Shown: positions 30,560 to 41,173, numbered from the stretch's first letter. The stretch is DNA of 64,000 nt from Corynebacterium sp. NML130628 (GCF_001875665.1 NZ_MLAL01000023.1:92844-156843), one strand, 5' to 3'. Numbers and translations are program-made. Notes: generated by a model not told the origin, from the sequence alone.

Positions 30560-31645
30560 ATGGCACAAGAGCGTAAAGGCGGCCTCGGCCGCGGACTAGC
30601 AGCACTCATCCCGCAGGCACCAGCCGCGACCGACAAAACCGGCAAAACAGGCGGTATCGGCGGCAAGGCCTCCGACGTGATCTTCGGGGCCGGAGCTCCT
30701 GCCGGCGCCGCAGAGACTGCTGGCGGTGGTGGTGGCGGCGATAAACTTCCGCCGCGCGGAAAGCGACCCAAGGTTGCGGGCGCGCCCACCGTCGGCGCCA
30801 CCCCCGAGAACGTCATCCAGCCGGTGCCAGTCGGCGCACGCTACCAAGAAATCGCGATCGGGCAAATCATCCCGAACCCGAAGCAGCCCCGCCAGGTCTT
30901 CGACGAAGACGACCTCAACGAACTGGTCCACTCCATCCGCGAGTTCGGCCTGCTGCAGCCCATCGTCGTCCGCGACACCCCCGACGGCTTCGAACTCATC
31001 ATGGGCGAGCGCCGCTGGCGCGCTGCCTCCAAAGCCGGCCTGAAACACATCCCAGCCATCGTCCGCGAAACCTCCGACGAGGACATGTTGCGCGACGCCC
31101 TGCTGGAAAACATCCACCGCGTCCAACTCAACCCACTCGAAGAAGCCGCCGCCTACCAGCAGCTCCTCGAAGAGTTCGGCGTCACCCAGGAGCAACTCGC
31201 CGACAAACTCGGGCGCTCCCGCCCCGTGATCACCAACGCGATCCGCCTCCTGCGCCTCCCAGTGCCAGTGCAGCGCCGCGTCGCCGCAGGCGTCCTCTCC
31301 GCAGGCCACGCCCGCGCCCTCCTCGGCCTCAAACTCGGCAGCGACGCCCTGACATCCAACGGCCAAAACCTGCTCGCCGAACGCATCGTCTCCGAAGGCC
31401 TAAGCGTCCGCGCCACCGAAGAAGCCGTCACCCTCATGAACAACGAAGGCGGCGTCCCGCAAAAGAAACGCCGCGAACCCACCCCCCAACCCGAATACCT
31501 GACCCGGGCCGCCGACCAACTCGCCGACGAATGGGACACCAAAGTCTCCGTCACCATGGGCAAGCGGAAAGGCAAAATCGTCGTCGAATTCGGCGACCGT
31601 CAGGACTTCGAACGCATCATGGGCCTCATCCAGGGCACAGACTAA
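30560..31645 (+). CDS. parB: Chromosome partitioning protein ParB (Spo0J)
   Basis: 361 aa. It has an N-terminal Ala/Gly-rich region with a run of glycines, then the CTPase/ParB N-domain ([54 protein letters not shown]). The central helix-turn-helix region is [42 protein letters not shown], and a C-terminal dimerisation domain closes it. It clamps onto parS and spreads. Its stop codon abuts that of the convergent cwlM gene with no intervening base and no visible terminator. Confidence 0.97.
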   Translation: MAQERKGGLGRGLAALIPQAPAATDKTGKTGGIGGKASDVIFGAGAPAGAAETAGGGGGGDKLPPRGKRPKVAGAPTVGATPENVIQPVPVGARYQEIAIGQIIPNPKQPRQVFDEDDLNELVHSIREFGLLQPIVVRDTPDGFELIMGERRWRAASKAGLKHIPAIVRETSDEDMLRDALLENIHRVQLNPLEEAAAYQQLLEEFGVTQEQLADKLGRSRPVITNAIRLLRLPVPVQRRVAAGVLSAGHARALLGLKLGSDALTSNGQNLLAERIVSEGLSVRATEEAVTLMNNEGGVPQKKRREPTPQPEYLTRAADQLADEWDTKVSVTMGKRKGKIVVEFGDRQDFERIMGLIQGTD

Positions 31646-32827
31646 CTACAGGTGCTCCTGGCGGAGCAGCTCCTGGAAGGAATAAGTGCCTGTCGGCTGA
31701 TCATCAGAATCCAGCAAGTACAGGCGCTTCACTGCCACCACAACCGCCTCAGCGATCGCGTCACGCTGCTCCGGATCCGTCACGACCTCAACATCGTGCG
31801 GATTCGTGACATAACCAGCCACAATCTCCACCGACGGCATCCGCGTCATCCGCAGCATCTCCCACGTCCGGGCATGATTCCAGCAATTACGTAGCGACGT
31901 CCTCGCCGCAATCTCACGCTGAATATAGCCCGACAGCGTCTCCCCCGTCATCGACGACGTCCCGTTCTCCGAACCGAAATAGAACGTGGCCACACCATTC
32001 GCCTTCTCATTGGCATACCGGTCCAGCTGCAGGGAAATCACCAAGTCGGCGTCGAAGCCGTTCGCCAAATCGGCGCGCTCCTTACACGACGGATTATCAC
32101 CACGCGGGCGGGAAATAATCGTCTCCACACCAGCCGCAATCATGCGGCCCTCCACGCGCTGCGCCAAATCCCACAGGATCTCCTCCTCCGTGATCTGGCC
32201 AAAGGGGCCGTCGACAAGCGAACCCTTATCCGCACCACCAAGATGCGGATCAATCACCACGCGCTTGCCCGCCAACTGCGGGCCCGCCGCGCGCACATGC
32301 TCACGCTCACGAATCGCATGCGCAGAACCACCCGTAATCCGGCGGCCCAACAGGCTCAACGCGTGCAACGTATCCGGGCCACACACCCCATCGTCTTCCA
32401 AACCCGAATTCAGCTGGTAATTCACCACGGCCTCGTGCGTACGGGGACCAAACCGGCCATCCACGCGATCCGAATAAAATCCCAGCTCATGCAGCTGCGT
32501 CTGCAACTGGCCCACGTCGTCGCCCACCAGCTCCTGATTCGGCTGATACTGCAACACACGCGCCCCCAACGTATACGAGGCCTCACGCAGCTCACGCAAC
32601 GTCAAATCATCAATCGTGCCAGTCGGCATAATTCCCCGCGACTGCTGAAACGCCTTCACCGACTCAGCCAAAGGGGCGTCGAAAAGCATCTCATCAGGAG
32701 TGAACTGCCGAGAGTTGAAGTCCTCAATGTCACCATCGAAGTCCTCCAACATGCCCAAACGCGCAAGCGTCGCACGCGCCTCGGCCACCCGAGCACTCGA
32801 ATCACCTACGCGGAGAATGTCACCCAC
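31646..32827 (-). CDS. cwlM: CwlM-like amidase-fold protein, probably catalytically inactive
   Basis: 393 aa from GTG at 32827, without signal peptide. Two peptidoglycan-binding-1 repeats occupy about 1-75 and 95-165 (VKAFQQSRGIMPTGTIDD, DGRFGPRTHEAVVNYQ), then an amidase_3 fold (about 195-385). The zinc-site motif usually DPGHGG reads DPHLGGADKG, and the usual SxHxN reads SLQLDRYANE, so at least one zinc histidine is missing; EEEILW keeps the glutamate region. In mycobacteria CwlM is a cytoplasmic, Ser/Thr-kinase-regulated activator of MurA rather than a hydrolase. The lack of a signal and altered metal site fit that role. Gene position next to trxA/trxB is conserved. Confidence 0.85.
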   Translation of the reverse strand: MGDILRVGDSSARVAEARATLARLGMLEDFDGDIEDFNSRQFTPDEMLFDAPLAESVKAFQQSRGIMPTGTIDDLTLRELREASYTLGARVLQYQPNQELVGDDVGQLQTQLHELGFYSDRVDGRFGPRTHEAVVNYQLNSGLEDDGVCGPDTLHALSLLGRRITGGSAHAIREREHVRAAGPQLAGKRVVIDPHLGGADKGSLVDGPFGQITEEEILWDLAQRVEGRMIAAGVETIISRPRGDNPSCKERADLANGFDADLVISLQLDRYANEKANGVATFYFGSENGTSSMTGETLSGYIQREIAARTSLRNCWNHARTWEMLRMTRMPSVEIVAGYVTNPHDVEVVTDPEQRDAIAEAVVVAVKRLYLLDSDDQPTGTYSFQELLRQEHL

Positions 32828-32878
32828 TGGGCACCTTTCTACAAAACCAACAATGCAGACTATTCTACGTCGAACAGC

Positions 32879-33202
32879 CTACAGGTACGACTCAACCTTC
32901 TGGAGGATCTGCGCCTTCGGCAGCGCCCCCACAAACTCATCCACCTTCTGGCCATCCTTGAAGATCAACACAGTCGGAATCGACATGACCTGGAACATCA
33001 TCCCCAGCTCACGCTCCTCATCCACATTCACCTTCACGACCTTCACCTTGCCATCCAGCTCAGTCGCAAGCTCATCCAACACCGGCGACAACTTCCGGCA
33101 CGGAGCACACCACTCAGCCCAAAAATCCACCAACACCGGCGTCGAAGCCTCAACAACCTCAGCCTTAAACGTGTTCTTCGTCACATCAACAGGTGCACTC
33201 AT
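32879..33202 (-). CDS. trxA: Thioredoxin
   Basis: 107 aa, normal length. The redox-active site is WCAPC in DFWAEWCAPCRKLSPVLDEL, with the conserved cis-proline region SIPTVLIFKDGQ. It is reduced by the thioredoxin reductase encoded 30 bp upstream on the same strand. The start is ATG with GGAGG in the short spacer. Confidence 0.96.
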   Translation of the reverse strand: MSAPVDVTKNTFKAEVVEASTPVLVDFWAEWCAPCRKLSPVLDELATELDGKVKVVKVNVDEERELGMMFQVMSIPTVLIFKDGQKVDEFVGALPKAQILQKVESYL

Positions 33203-33232
33203 TATTCCTCCTTGAATACAGTTCTCTCTATC

Positions 33233-34183
33233 CTAAAGCGCCGCAAGGAAATGCTGCGCATCCAACGCCGCCCGGCACCCCGAACCAGCCGCCGTAATCG
33301 CCTGACGATAATGGTTATCCACCAAATCACCACACGCAAACACACCCGGCACGCTCGTGCGCGTCGAAGGGGCGTCGACAAGGACGTAGCCACCCTCATC
33401 CGTGGCCACCTGGCCCTCCAAGAACGCCGAACGCGGATCGTGCCCAATCGCCACGAACAACGCCGTCGCATCCAACACCGACTCCTCACCCGACTGCACA
33501 TTCCGCACCTTCAGGCCCCCGACCTTGCCATCCTTCTCGACGACCTCTTCGACCACCGAATGCGTAATGAACTCAATCTTCTCATTCGCCCGAGCGCGCT
33601 CCAACATAATCTGCGACGCGCGGAAATTCTCCGAACGGTGAATAATCGATACCTTCGACCCAAACTTCGTCAAAAACGTCGCCTCCTCCATCGCCGAATC
33701 ACCACCGCCCACAACAGCAATGTGCTGATCCTTAAAGAAGAAACCATCACACGTCGCACACGTGGACACACCACGACCCGTCAACTCAGCCTCACCCGGA
33801 ATACCCAAGTGACGCGGCGCCGCACCAGTAGCCAGAATCACCGCGCGAGCCTGATAGACATCATCCCCAACGAACAGCTTCTTCACGTCCCCGCTGAGAT
33901 CCACCTTGTCCACCAAGTCAGACTCCAGACACGCCCCGAACTTCTCCGCTTGCTCACGCATCTGCATCATCAAATCCGGGCCCATCACCCCGTCCTTGAA
34001 GCCCGGGAAATTCTCCACCTCCGTGGTGTTCATCAGCTCGCCGCCGTACTCGTAACCCTCAAACACCAGCGGGTTCAGCTCCGCGCGTGCTGCATACAGC
34101 GCCGCTGTGTACCCCGCCGGGCCCGAGCCGACAATAATCACGTCATGAATCTGGTCTTGCTTCTCGTTGGTCTCGTTGGCCAT
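33233..34183 (-). CDS. trxB: Thioredoxin reductase
   Basis: The 316-aa flavoprotein has the FAD motif [17 protein letters not shown] near residue 17, the redox-active CATC in [14 protein letters not shown], the NADPH motif [18 protein letters not shown] and the C-terminal FAD motif [28 protein letters not shown]. It is transcribed with trxA. An AGGAG site precedes the ATG. Confidence 0.97.
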   Translation of the reverse strand: MANETNEKQDQIHDVIIVGSGPAGYTAALYAARAELNPLVFEGYEYGGELMNTTEVENFPGFKDGVMGPDLMMQMREQAEKFGACLESDLVDKVDLSGDVKKLFVGDDVYQARAVILATGAAPRHLGIPGEAELTGRGVSTCATCDGFFFKDQHIAVVGGGDSAMEEATFLTKFGSKVSIIHRSENFRASQIMLERARANEKIEFITHSVVEEVVEKDGKVGGLKVRNVQSGEESVLDATALFVAIGHDPRSAFLEGQVATDEGGYVLVDAPSTRTSVPGVFACGDLVDNHYRQAITAAGSGCRAALDAQHFLAAL

Positions 34184-34290
34184 GGAAACTCCTCGTAGAT
34201 TTGCTCTGTCTGGTGTGTAAACGTAGTAAGTCTACTGTTTGTTCCAGACGTGTGCTTCTTCCTTGCTTCTGCCCTGCATAAGGAGGTGCG

Positions 34291-34740
34291 CACCAGATTC
34301 CCGCTCCCGGGGTTGGTGACCTGGGGAAACGCCGAGGGTGCCTAGGGGGAATCCGTGAATGTGGTGTCACTCCGGCCGAACGGAGTGGCAAAGGGCGCAT
34401 CCTACTTTCTGTGACCTGGGCTTTTGCCGGGGTCGGTCGGCAGGGTTGCGTCTCTTGTCACTCGTTGCCCTGTGTGCACCAGATTCCTGCTTTTCGGGAG
34501 GGTGCCGTCGCGTTCTCCCAGGTCGCTGGTGCTGCGTGAAGGAATGTGGTGTCACTCCGGCCGAACGGAGTGACAAAGGAAGCACCCCACTTTTCGTGAC
34601 CTGGGCTTTTGCCGGGGTCGGTCGGCAGGGTTGCGTCTCTTGTCACTCGTTGCCCTGTGTGCACCAGATTCCTGCTTTTCTGCACATCGATTTTGAAAAG
34701 GCCAGGTCGTAGATCGGCGGTGAGGGAATTTGGTGCGCGC
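34291..34740. repeat. Composite palindromic intergenic repeat, locus C (tandem)
   Basis: The 580-bp gap between trxB and sigM has no gene. It holds three units with ends CACCAGATTCC or CACCAAATTCC-like and GGAATKTGGTG, central CCCAGGT/ACCTGGG blocks, and the arms GGAGTGACAAAGG and TTGTCACTCG. A module of about 135 bp (GTGTCACTCCGGCCGAACGGAG through GCACCAGATTCCTGCTTTTC) is present twice with a 185-bp offset (from about 34361 and 34549). Short reading frames across this region, such as 34359-34712, are by-products of the repeat. Confidence 0.85.
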
Positions 34741-34762
34741 CTAACTTTCCTGTGGCGGGGAG

Positions 34763-35314
34763 CTAGCAGACCTCTTCCATGTGCTCGAGCATCATGGCTC
34801 GGGCGCGGGCGCGGCGGGACTTCATGGTGCCGGGCTGGACGCCGCACGTGTCGGCGGCGGATTGGAGCGACATGCCCATGATGTCGATGAGGTAGACGGC
34901 CTTCCGGTGGGCCTCCGGCACGACGCGGAGTGCATCCTTGACGGCGATGAGGCGATCCAGGTTGGCGGTTGGGTCGTGGGCGAGGCGGGGGTCCTTGTCT
35001 TGGGGGATGACGTCGTAATCGTCGAGGGAGACGGTGTACTCGGCGCGGCGACGGCGTTGGTGGTCGAGGCTCGCGTTGGCGACCAGGCGGTACAGCCAGG
35101 TGGACACCTTCGACTCGAAGCGGAAACGATGCAGGTGGCGCGACGCTTTCAGCAGGGCGTCTTGGACGATGTCCTGGGCGTCCTGCTCATTGCATGAGTA
35201 GCGAAGGGCCACGCCGAACATGTTGCGTTGGTGGCGTCGGACGATGACGTTGAAGGCGTGGACGTCGTCGGCGATGTAATCGTGGACGAGTTGGTGGTCT
35301 GTTTTTCTGCGCAT
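34763..35314 (-). CDS. sigM: ECF RNA polymerase sigma factor SigM
   Basis: 183 aa from the ATG at 35314, which has GGGAGG 7 bases upstream; an ATG five codons earlier overlaps that site. Region 2 (AFNVIVRRHQRNMFGVALRYSCNEQDAQDIVQDALLKA...STWLYRLVANASLDHQRRRR) and region 4 (VPEAHRKAVYLIDIMGMSLQSAADTCGVQPGTMKSRRARARAMM) are clear. SigM in corynebacteria responds to disulfide stress and sits next to trxB as here. No anti-sigma gene is adjacent. Confidence 0.9.
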   Translation of the reverse strand: MRRKTDHQLVHDYIADDVHAFNVIVRRHQRNMFGVALRYSCNEQDAQDIVQDALLKASRHLHRFRFESKVSTWLYRLVANASLDHQRRRRAEYTVSLDDYDVIPQDKDPRLAHDPTANLDRLIAVKDALRVVPEAHRKAVYLIDIMGMSLQSAADTCGVQPGTMKSRRARARAMMLEHMEEVC

Positions 35315-35397
35315 GATGCACCCTCCCATTGCTGATGCATCCAGTGTGATGCATCAGCCCCAGGAAGGGAAGCGCTTTTTGTCCACCTTGGTGGACA

Positions 35398-38300
35398 TCA
35401 CCGGAGGTTGGTGCGGCCGATGAGGGTGATGTCGCGAAGGATGATGTCCTGGCCGGACACGTTGAGGATCAGGCCGGTGAGTTCCGGTGAGTCCTCCACA
35501 TCGATGCCGTTTTCGCCACTGAGGAACGTGCCCTCCTGTAGCAGCGGCAGCTCGGCGGGGCTGCCGTTCCACGAGGCACCCGTGGGCAGCCCGTAGAGAC
35601 GGAACGTGTCGCCGTTGGATGGGGTGTCGACGATCACGTGCTCCAGGGTGAACCCGGTGCGGGCGGTGGCCCCTTTGCCTGGTCGGAGTTCGACGCTCAC
35701 TTCGTCCGAGCCGGTCCAGGTGGTGGAGCGGTCGGCGTCGACAAGCTCGGGGGCGGATGTGCCCTCGATGGTCGCGCGCATCGGGGTGAGTAGCACGGGC
35801 AGACCCTTGACCTCCTCCTCGACTTCCTCCGCGCCAGACTGTACGGAGTCGACAGTGACGGGTGCGTTGGTGTCGTCGCCGGAGAGGAACCCGACGAGGT
35901 AGGCGGTGAGCGCCGCGATGACGATGACCGCGCCGACCGCGAGCGACAGCAGCACCGCCAGCGTGACCGGGCGGTAGCGGCGGGAGCCGAAGCCGCCGCG
36001 CAGGTCCTTCGGCTCCTCCGGCTGCTCCTCCACCGGCTCGACGGGGTCGATTGCTTCGGCGGGTGCGTCCTCTGGTTCGTCGCGGGTGAGCTGGCGCTCG
36101 AGTTCGCGGAAGTCGTGGGACTCGATGGCGTCGGCGTCGACGAGGGCGCGGGTGGTGCTGGCGACGTCGGCGAGGTCATCGGAGTCGACATTGGTGGTCA
36201 GCAGCTGCAGCGCGGAGGCGAAGGCGTCCGCGTCGTCGGCGGCGGAGGCGTCCGGCAGGACGGCCGGGAACGCGAGGCGCACGTGGCCCTCGCGGTCGAT
36301 ACGGAGGCGCTGGCGGTTATCCAACCCGAGCGGCACCCCGGCCTCGTGGGCCGCGGCGATCGCGCCCGCCAACGGGGCAAGCGCGTTCGCCACCGCGTCC
36401 GTGTGCAACGTCTGGCCGGACTCGGCCACGGCGCGGACCGAGGAGCCCTCCACCCAGTCCGCAACCACGAGGGCGCCCGTGCGGTAGGACAGGATCTCGA
36501 TGTTCTCCGGCAGCGCCGGGTGGCGCAGCATCGCGAGCTTGCGCGTGCGGCGCGACACACCGGCCGCGTCGATCGCGGCCTGGCGTGGCGTCGCCGGCGC
36601 CATCGGGGCCATGCCCGTCGTATCGACGAACGTCAGCGCCACGGAGCGGCCCGTCGACACCTCGCGGGCCTGCCAGAACCTGGCGCCCGTCGTGGAGCCG
36701 TGATCGCGGATGAGGCGGAAACGGCCATCCGACACCGACGCACCCGGCACCAAGCGGGGGCCTCGCACGACACCGGCCGACATCGGCGGCGGCACCGGCG
36801 ACGCGTTGAACGTGTCGGCGGCGAGGAACTGCTGCGACATATCCCGCAGGTCCACTTCCCCGACCTCGATCGCCGCGTCCTCGTCCGGGCGGATGAAGCG
36901 GCCCACACCCGGGATGCGCGCCAGCGCGCGGCCCAGGTTCTGCACCTCCGGCAAACCAGAACGCGACAGCACCAGGCCCGTCGCCACCACGAACAGCACG
37001 CCGAGGACGATCACCTCAAGCAGGAAGCCCAGCGACGGCAGCCCGATGAGACCGCCGAGGAAGGATGGGGCGTCGACACCCGCGACATCGCGCACGAGCC
37101 AGCGGACCAGGAACGTCACAGCGATACCGATCAGCGCCGAGGCCGCCGCCCACAGCGACGTATGCAGCACCGAGCGGGCCTCCAGCGTGCCCAACTTACG
37201 ACGCAACAGCAGCGCACCAATCACCGCGCCGGCGACGAAACCGAAGCCGTTCGCCGCACCCAACAGCACCACCACCGACTGCGTCGAGTCCGCGACCAGC
37301 GGCGCAAGGTACGACAGCACTACCTTCGTGATCGTGATGCCGGCGATGATGAACGTCGGCGTCCACGCCTCCTCCCGCGCGTAAAACACACGCAGGTGCA
37401 GCATCACCAGGGCGTACGGGATCAGGGTGAACGCGGAGAAACTCACCGTCAGGCCCAGCGTGCGGGCCGTGTTGCCGTCGAAGTTGCCGTACGCGAACAG
37501 CGCATGCCCGATATCCGGGCCGAGCGCCGTCATAAAGACAATGATCGGGATCAGGGCGATGAACGTCAGCTTCGTACCCAGCGTCAGGTCGCGGACCACG
37601 GCGGCGTCGTCACCGTCGGCGGCGTTGCGGGACAGGCGCGGCATAATCGCCGTCAGCAAGGTGACGCCAATGATGCCGTAGGGCACCTGCAGCAGCATCC
37701 AGTGCTGCTGGTAAATAATCGGGGCGGCGTCGCTCGCCATCGACGCGATACGCGTGGTCACGATGTAGCCGACCTGGCTGATACCCACATAGGTCACGAT
37801 CGCCAGGGCCATCCCGCCGAACACCTTGAGGCGGTCGTCGATACCCCACAACGGCCGCAGATTGATGCCGAGCTTGCGCAGCGCAGGCAACATAATCAAG
37901 CACTGCACCGCCACACCCAACGTCGTACCGACGCCCAGCAGCAGCACATGCGGATTCGCTATCGACGCCGGTGCTGCGGGATTTAAGCTGCCTGGCAACA
38001 TCATGTAGCCCAGCAACACCGCAATGGAAACGATATTGTTCGCCACCGGCGCCCACGCACCCGGACGGAAATGCTCCTTCGTATTCAGCACCGCCATAAA
38101 CAGCGAGAACATGCCGTAGAAGAAAATCTGCGGCAGCACCAAATACGCAAAGGATGTCGATTGCGCGACGTTGACCTGCCCCTCATCGTCCAGGAAGAGG
38201 CGCGTCAGCAGCGGCGCGGCGGCCACCGCGATCACGGTCACCACCGTCAGAATCGTCAGCGTCAGCGTGAACAGCTGGCGGATAAAGCGCTCCCCGTGGT

Positions 38301-38718
38301 CGGGGTCCTCCTTCTCCGCACGCACCAGCACCGGCACGACCAGGGCCGTCAGCACCGACCCCAGCACGATCTCCGTAATGATGTTCGGCAGCGTATTCGC
38401 CGTATTAAATGCCGACGCCACCGCCGGGCCCAACGCGGCACCAATCAGCACCGTGCGGATGAAGCCCGTGATGCGGGAAATCAGCGTCGCGATCGCCATC
38501 GAGCCCGTCGCCCGCACCACCGAAGCGTTGCCCTGGACGGGCTCCGGCACCGCCGCCGACGGGTCCGCCGTCAGCGTCGAACGGTCCGGAGCTTCGGCCT
38601 CCGTGGTGTCGATAAGTTCTGGGTTCTCTCGCGGGGTGGGCACCGGCGCCGGCGGCGCAGGGGGCACGATTCGGCCACGCGTACCAGCCCGAGGTTGCTC
38701 AACCACGTCAGTCTCCAA
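35398..38718 (-). CDS. murJ: Lipid II flippase MurJ fused to pseudokinase and extracellular domain
   Basis: 1106 aa. A Pro-rich cytoplasmic N-terminus (1-60) leads to 14 hydrophobic segments of the MurJ/MviN fold (about 65-600; for example RITGFIRTVLIGAALGPAVASAFNTANTLPN). A kinase-like cytoplasmic domain (about 650-890; FRLIRDHGSTTGARFWQARE) follows that lacks recognisable catalytic HRD and DFG motifs. One transmembrane helix (LAVLLSLAVGAVIVIAALTAYLVG) and an extracellular beta domain ending near residue 1106 complete it. The same architecture is known in mycobacterial MurJ, where the phosphorylated pseudokinase recruits FhaA. It is co-directional with the DUF6049 gene, overlapping it by 11 bases. 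Confidence 0.93.
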   Translation of the reverse strand: METDVVEQPRAGTRGRIVPPAPPAPVPTPRENPELIDTTEAEAPDRSTLTADPSAAVPEPVQGNASVVRATGSMAIATLISRITGFIRTVLIGAALGPAVASAFNTANTLPNIITEIVLGSVLTALVVPVLVRAEKEDPDHGERFIRQLFTLTLTILTVVTVIAVAAAPLLTRLFLDDEGQVNVAQSTSFAYLVLPQIFFYGMFSLFMAVLNTKEHFRPGAWAPVANNIVSIAVLLGYMMLPGSLNPAAPASIANPHVLLLGVGTTLGVAVQCLIMLPALRKLGINLRPLWGIDDRLKVFGGMALAIVTYVGISQVGYIVTTRIASMASDAAPIIYQQHWMLLQVPYGIIGVTLLTAIMPRLSRNAADGDDAAVVRDLTLGTKLTFIALIPIIVFMTALGPDIGHALFAYGNFDGNTARTLGLTVSFSAFTLIPYALVMLHLRVFYAREEAWTPTFIIAGITITKVVLSYLAPLVADSTQSVVVLLGAANGFGFVAGAVIGALLLRRKLGTLEARSVLHTSLWAAASALIGIAVTFLVRWLVRDVAGVDAPSFLGGLIGLPSLGFLLEVIVLGVLFVVATGLVLSRSGLPEVQNLGRALARIPGVGRFIRPDEDAAIEVGEVDLRDMSQQFLAADTFNASPVPPPMSAGVVRGPRLVPGASVSDGRFRLIRDHGSTTGARFWQAREVSTGRSVALTFVDTTGMAPMAPATPRQAAIDAAGVSRRTRKLAMLRHPALPENIEILSYRTGALVVADWVEGSSVRAVAESGQTLHTDAVANALAPLAGAIAAAHEAGVPLGLDNRQRLRIDREGHVRLAFPAVLPDASAADDADAFASALQLLTTNVDSDDLADVASTTRALVDADAIESHDFRELERQLTRDEPEDAPAEAIDPVEPVEEQPEEPKDLRGGFGSRRYRPVTLAVLLSLAVGAVIVIAALTAYLVGFLSGDDTNAPVTVDSVQSGAEEVEEEVKGLPVLLTPMRATIEGTSAPELVDADRSTTWTGSDEVSVELRPGKGATARTGFTLEHVIVDTPSNGDTFRLYGLPTGASWNGSPAELPLLQEGTFLSGENGIDVEDSPELTGLILNVSGQDIILRDITLIGRTNLR

Positions 38719-41173
38719 TCAAAGGTGGGTGTTCATTGTCCAAACGTTGCTCTGTTGTAGGACTACGGGGCGCCGCCCGCGCCCTGCGTCGGCGGCCCAC
38801 GGAATACATCAGCATCAGGGCCACCAGCACGCCAAGCCCGGCGACGAGTGCCCAGCCCTCCACGGCGGCGCCCGCCGTGCGCACCGAAATGTTTACTGGC
38901 TGCGAGATCGGGCTGCCGTCGGCACCCGCTAGGTACAGCTGCAGGTCAATACTGCGTTGGTCCTCCGGGTAGTCCGCCGTCATCTGCACCGTTTGCGAGC
39001 CGCGGGCCGGGATCCGCATCGTCGTTGGCACGTGCAGCGTGATCGGGCCGCTCGCCGCCTGGAACCGAATCGTGGTCTCCACGGGCAGCGGCATCCCGTT
39101 CTGCGCCACAATCAGCAGCGGACTCGACGGGGAGGTCCGCGTGTACACGTTGCCCGGCGGAATCAGCGTTATCGACGCCCGCAACGCCTGCAGCGTGTCT
39201 CTGCTGCCCCGCAGGCGCTCGGCCGTGGTCCGTACGGTGGCGTCGTAACGCGAGAGTGCCTGGCGCTCCTGCATGCTCAGGGCGGCCAGCACGTCGCGGC
39301 GCAGCGGTAGCGTGAACCCGTAGCGGGTCAGCGCCACCTGCGGGTCATTCGCCAGGAGTTGCGTCAAGTCGTCTGTGAACTCGGCCTGCTGGGAGGCCGT
39401 CAGCACCTCCGCGTCCGACATGACCGTCGGGTCCGGAAACAGCGTGCCGACGCGCGTCGCCACTGGCACCGCCGCCGGGTCGGGCGTGTTCAGGAAGTCG
39501 CCGAAACTCATCGGCGCCGCCTTGCCTTCCCGCACGAGGTCGGCGACCGTCCCCAGCAGCAGTGCGGCCGAGTCGGCGTCCCAGCCGGCCGGCGGGTTCA
39601 CGAACACCGGTTCCTCCGGAGTCGCCTCCTGCACCGCCAGCCGTAGCGCGGACGCCGCGTTGATCGCGCGCGCCCGTTGGGAGTCCATCTCGTACCGGAA
39701 CCGGAGTGCGTCATTTGAGTAGCCGACGGTCGCGGGCGCGGAGCCGACCGTCGCTAAGACTGAAGCCAGCGAGTCCTGGAACTGCACCGCCATCACCCCC
39801 GGCGCCACCCACGCGGCGTTGCCGGGGCCCGGGTGGTCGACGCTGCTGCGCGCCGCCAGCACCTTCACCGGGTGCGCAGGCGCCGCCGGGAACACGTCCG
39901 CCGCATCCGGCAGCTCGTTACGGTCGAGCGCCGCCTGCCCGTCCCCGTTTATCGACGCCCGCTCCGCCCGAGCAGCCTCCCACTCCCCCTGCAGTCCGTG
40001 CTGCGGAATGGCCGAGTCGATGTGGTTCGCCCAGCCGAAGGCAGGCGCTGCGTCTTTCGTGATGTAACCGGCGCCCGGAATGACGGCGTTGAGCGTGCCC
40101 GCGGTGCCGAGCTCCTGCTCGAGCACGAACGGGCCGCGCTCCAACGCTTCCCGCATTAACCACTGGTCACCGGTGCGCGCAAGAGTGTTGATGTCCACGT
40201 TCTGCCACGGCAGCGCCACTGTGCAGCCCTTCGCGGCGACGCTGCGCAGCTGGGTCAGCCATGCCTTCGCGTCCGCGGAGCCGGTGCCGGGCTCGCCCTG
40301 GGCGGTGGTGTCGTCGGTATTCCAGCTGTCGCGGAGCCGTTTGGGTTCCACGGCGACGGGCGGGCGTGTGGTGGTCACGCGGTAGCCTTCCGCCATCCGC
40401 GCGACCGTATCCACGAGGGCCGGGTCGAGTCCCACGCACGTGGCGAAGCCGACGCCGGGCTCCTCCACGGCCTCCTCGTACTGGCTGAGCAGCCGCTCGA
40501 GCCGCCCGCCTGGCGCGAGTTGGTGCGCCAACGTCTCCGACTTCAGCAACAGCGGGGCGCGCTCCGGCGCTTCTCCGGTCTCGCCGGGCACGATGTCTAT
40601 CGGCGCGGTGATCGGGTACAGCGCGGTCATCGCCGGCGCAGGGTCCTCGGAGGGTGCGCCGCGCACTGAAATGTGGAAGCGCTCGGTGTCCAGCGTCGTC
40701 GCGCCTTGTTTCAGCTCGAACAGCAGCGGGTACGTCCCCGCGCCCGGGAGCTCCACGTCCAGCTCGACCTCAGCAGACTCCCCCGCCCCAAGCTCCTTTT
40801 CGACGTCCACTCCGCGCCCCACCACGCCGTACTGGCTCACCGAAGCGACCGCTGCCGCCCGCTGGTCCAGCACGGAACCAGTTGCCGCTCCGCGGCGCGG
40901 CACCACGCGCAGGTTCGCCAGGGGCGCGTCCGTGGCGTTGTGAATGCGAAGTTTCACGTGAAACATTTCGGCGGCGTTGACGGCCGAGGGGGCGTCGACA
41001 AGCGTGACGGAGGCACGAGTGCCCTCCCCCGGGCGAACCGCCGGGTTCACCCACTGCGAAGCCACCGCCGAATCCCCCGGCGACGTCGGCGCCGGCAGAG
41101 CACCCGCCGTGACCGGCAGCAGGCCCAGCGCCGCCACCGCAACCGCCGCGGCTCCCCTCCGCACACTGCTCAT
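38708..41173 (-). CDS. DUF6049 family secreted membrane protein
   Basis: 821 aa. It has a signal peptide (VAVAALGLLPVTAGALP), a large extracytoplasmic part and one C-terminal transmembrane helix (WALVAGLGVLVALMLMYSVG) followed by a basic tail. Homologs lie between the NUDIX gene and murJ throughout Mycobacteriales (Rv3909 position) and are linked to cell-envelope synthesis by location only. Residues FHVKL near the N-terminus are encoded by a parS-like site. It overlaps both neighbours, so the NUDIX-DUF6049-murJ genes form one operon. Confidence 0.85.
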   Translation of the reverse strand: MSSVRRGAAAVAVAALGLLPVTAGALPAPTSPGDSAVASQWVNPAVRPGEGTRASVTLVDAPSAVNAAEMFHVKLRIHNATDAPLANLRVVPRRGAATGSVLDQRAAAVASVSQYGVVGRGVDVEKELGAGESAEVELDVELPGAGTYPLLFELKQGATTLDTERFHISVRGAPSEDPAPAMTALYPITAPIDIVPGETGEAPERAPLLLKSETLAHQLAPGGRLERLLSQYEEAVEEPGVGFATCVGLDPALVDTVARMAEGYRVTTTRPPVAVEPKRLRDSWNTDDTTAQGEPGTGSADAKAWLTQLRSVAAKGCTVALPWQNVDINTLARTGDQWLMREALERGPFVLEQELGTAGTLNAVIPGAGYITKDAAPAFGWANHIDSAIPQHGLQGEWEAARAERASINGDGQAALDRNELPDAADVFPAAPAHPVKVLAARSSVDHPGPGNAAWVAPGVMAVQFQDSLASVLATVGSAPATVGYSNDALRFRYEMDSQRARAINAASALRLAVQEATPEEPVFVNPPAGWDADSAALLLGTVADLVREGKAAPMSFGDFLNTPDPAAVPVATRVGTLFPDPTVMSDAEVLTASQQAEFTDDLTQLLANDPQVALTRYGFTLPLRRDVLAALSMQERQALSRYDATVRTTAERLRGSRDTLQALRASITLIPPGNVYTRTSPSSPLLIVAQNGMPLPVETTIRFQAASGPITLHVPTTMRIPARGSQTVQMTADYPEDQRSIDLQLYLAGADGSPISQPVNISVRTAGAAVEGWALVAGLGVLVALMLMYSVGRRRRARAAPRSPTTEQRLDNEHPPLIGD
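40950..40965. promoter_or_regulatory. parS site 1
   Basis: AGTTTCACGTGAAACA differs from the canonical TGTTTCACGTGAAACA in the first base only; the inner 14 bases are a perfect palindrome. It lies inside the DUF6049 coding sequence. ParB, encoded at 30.6-31.6 kb, is the expected ligand. Confidence 0.9.
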
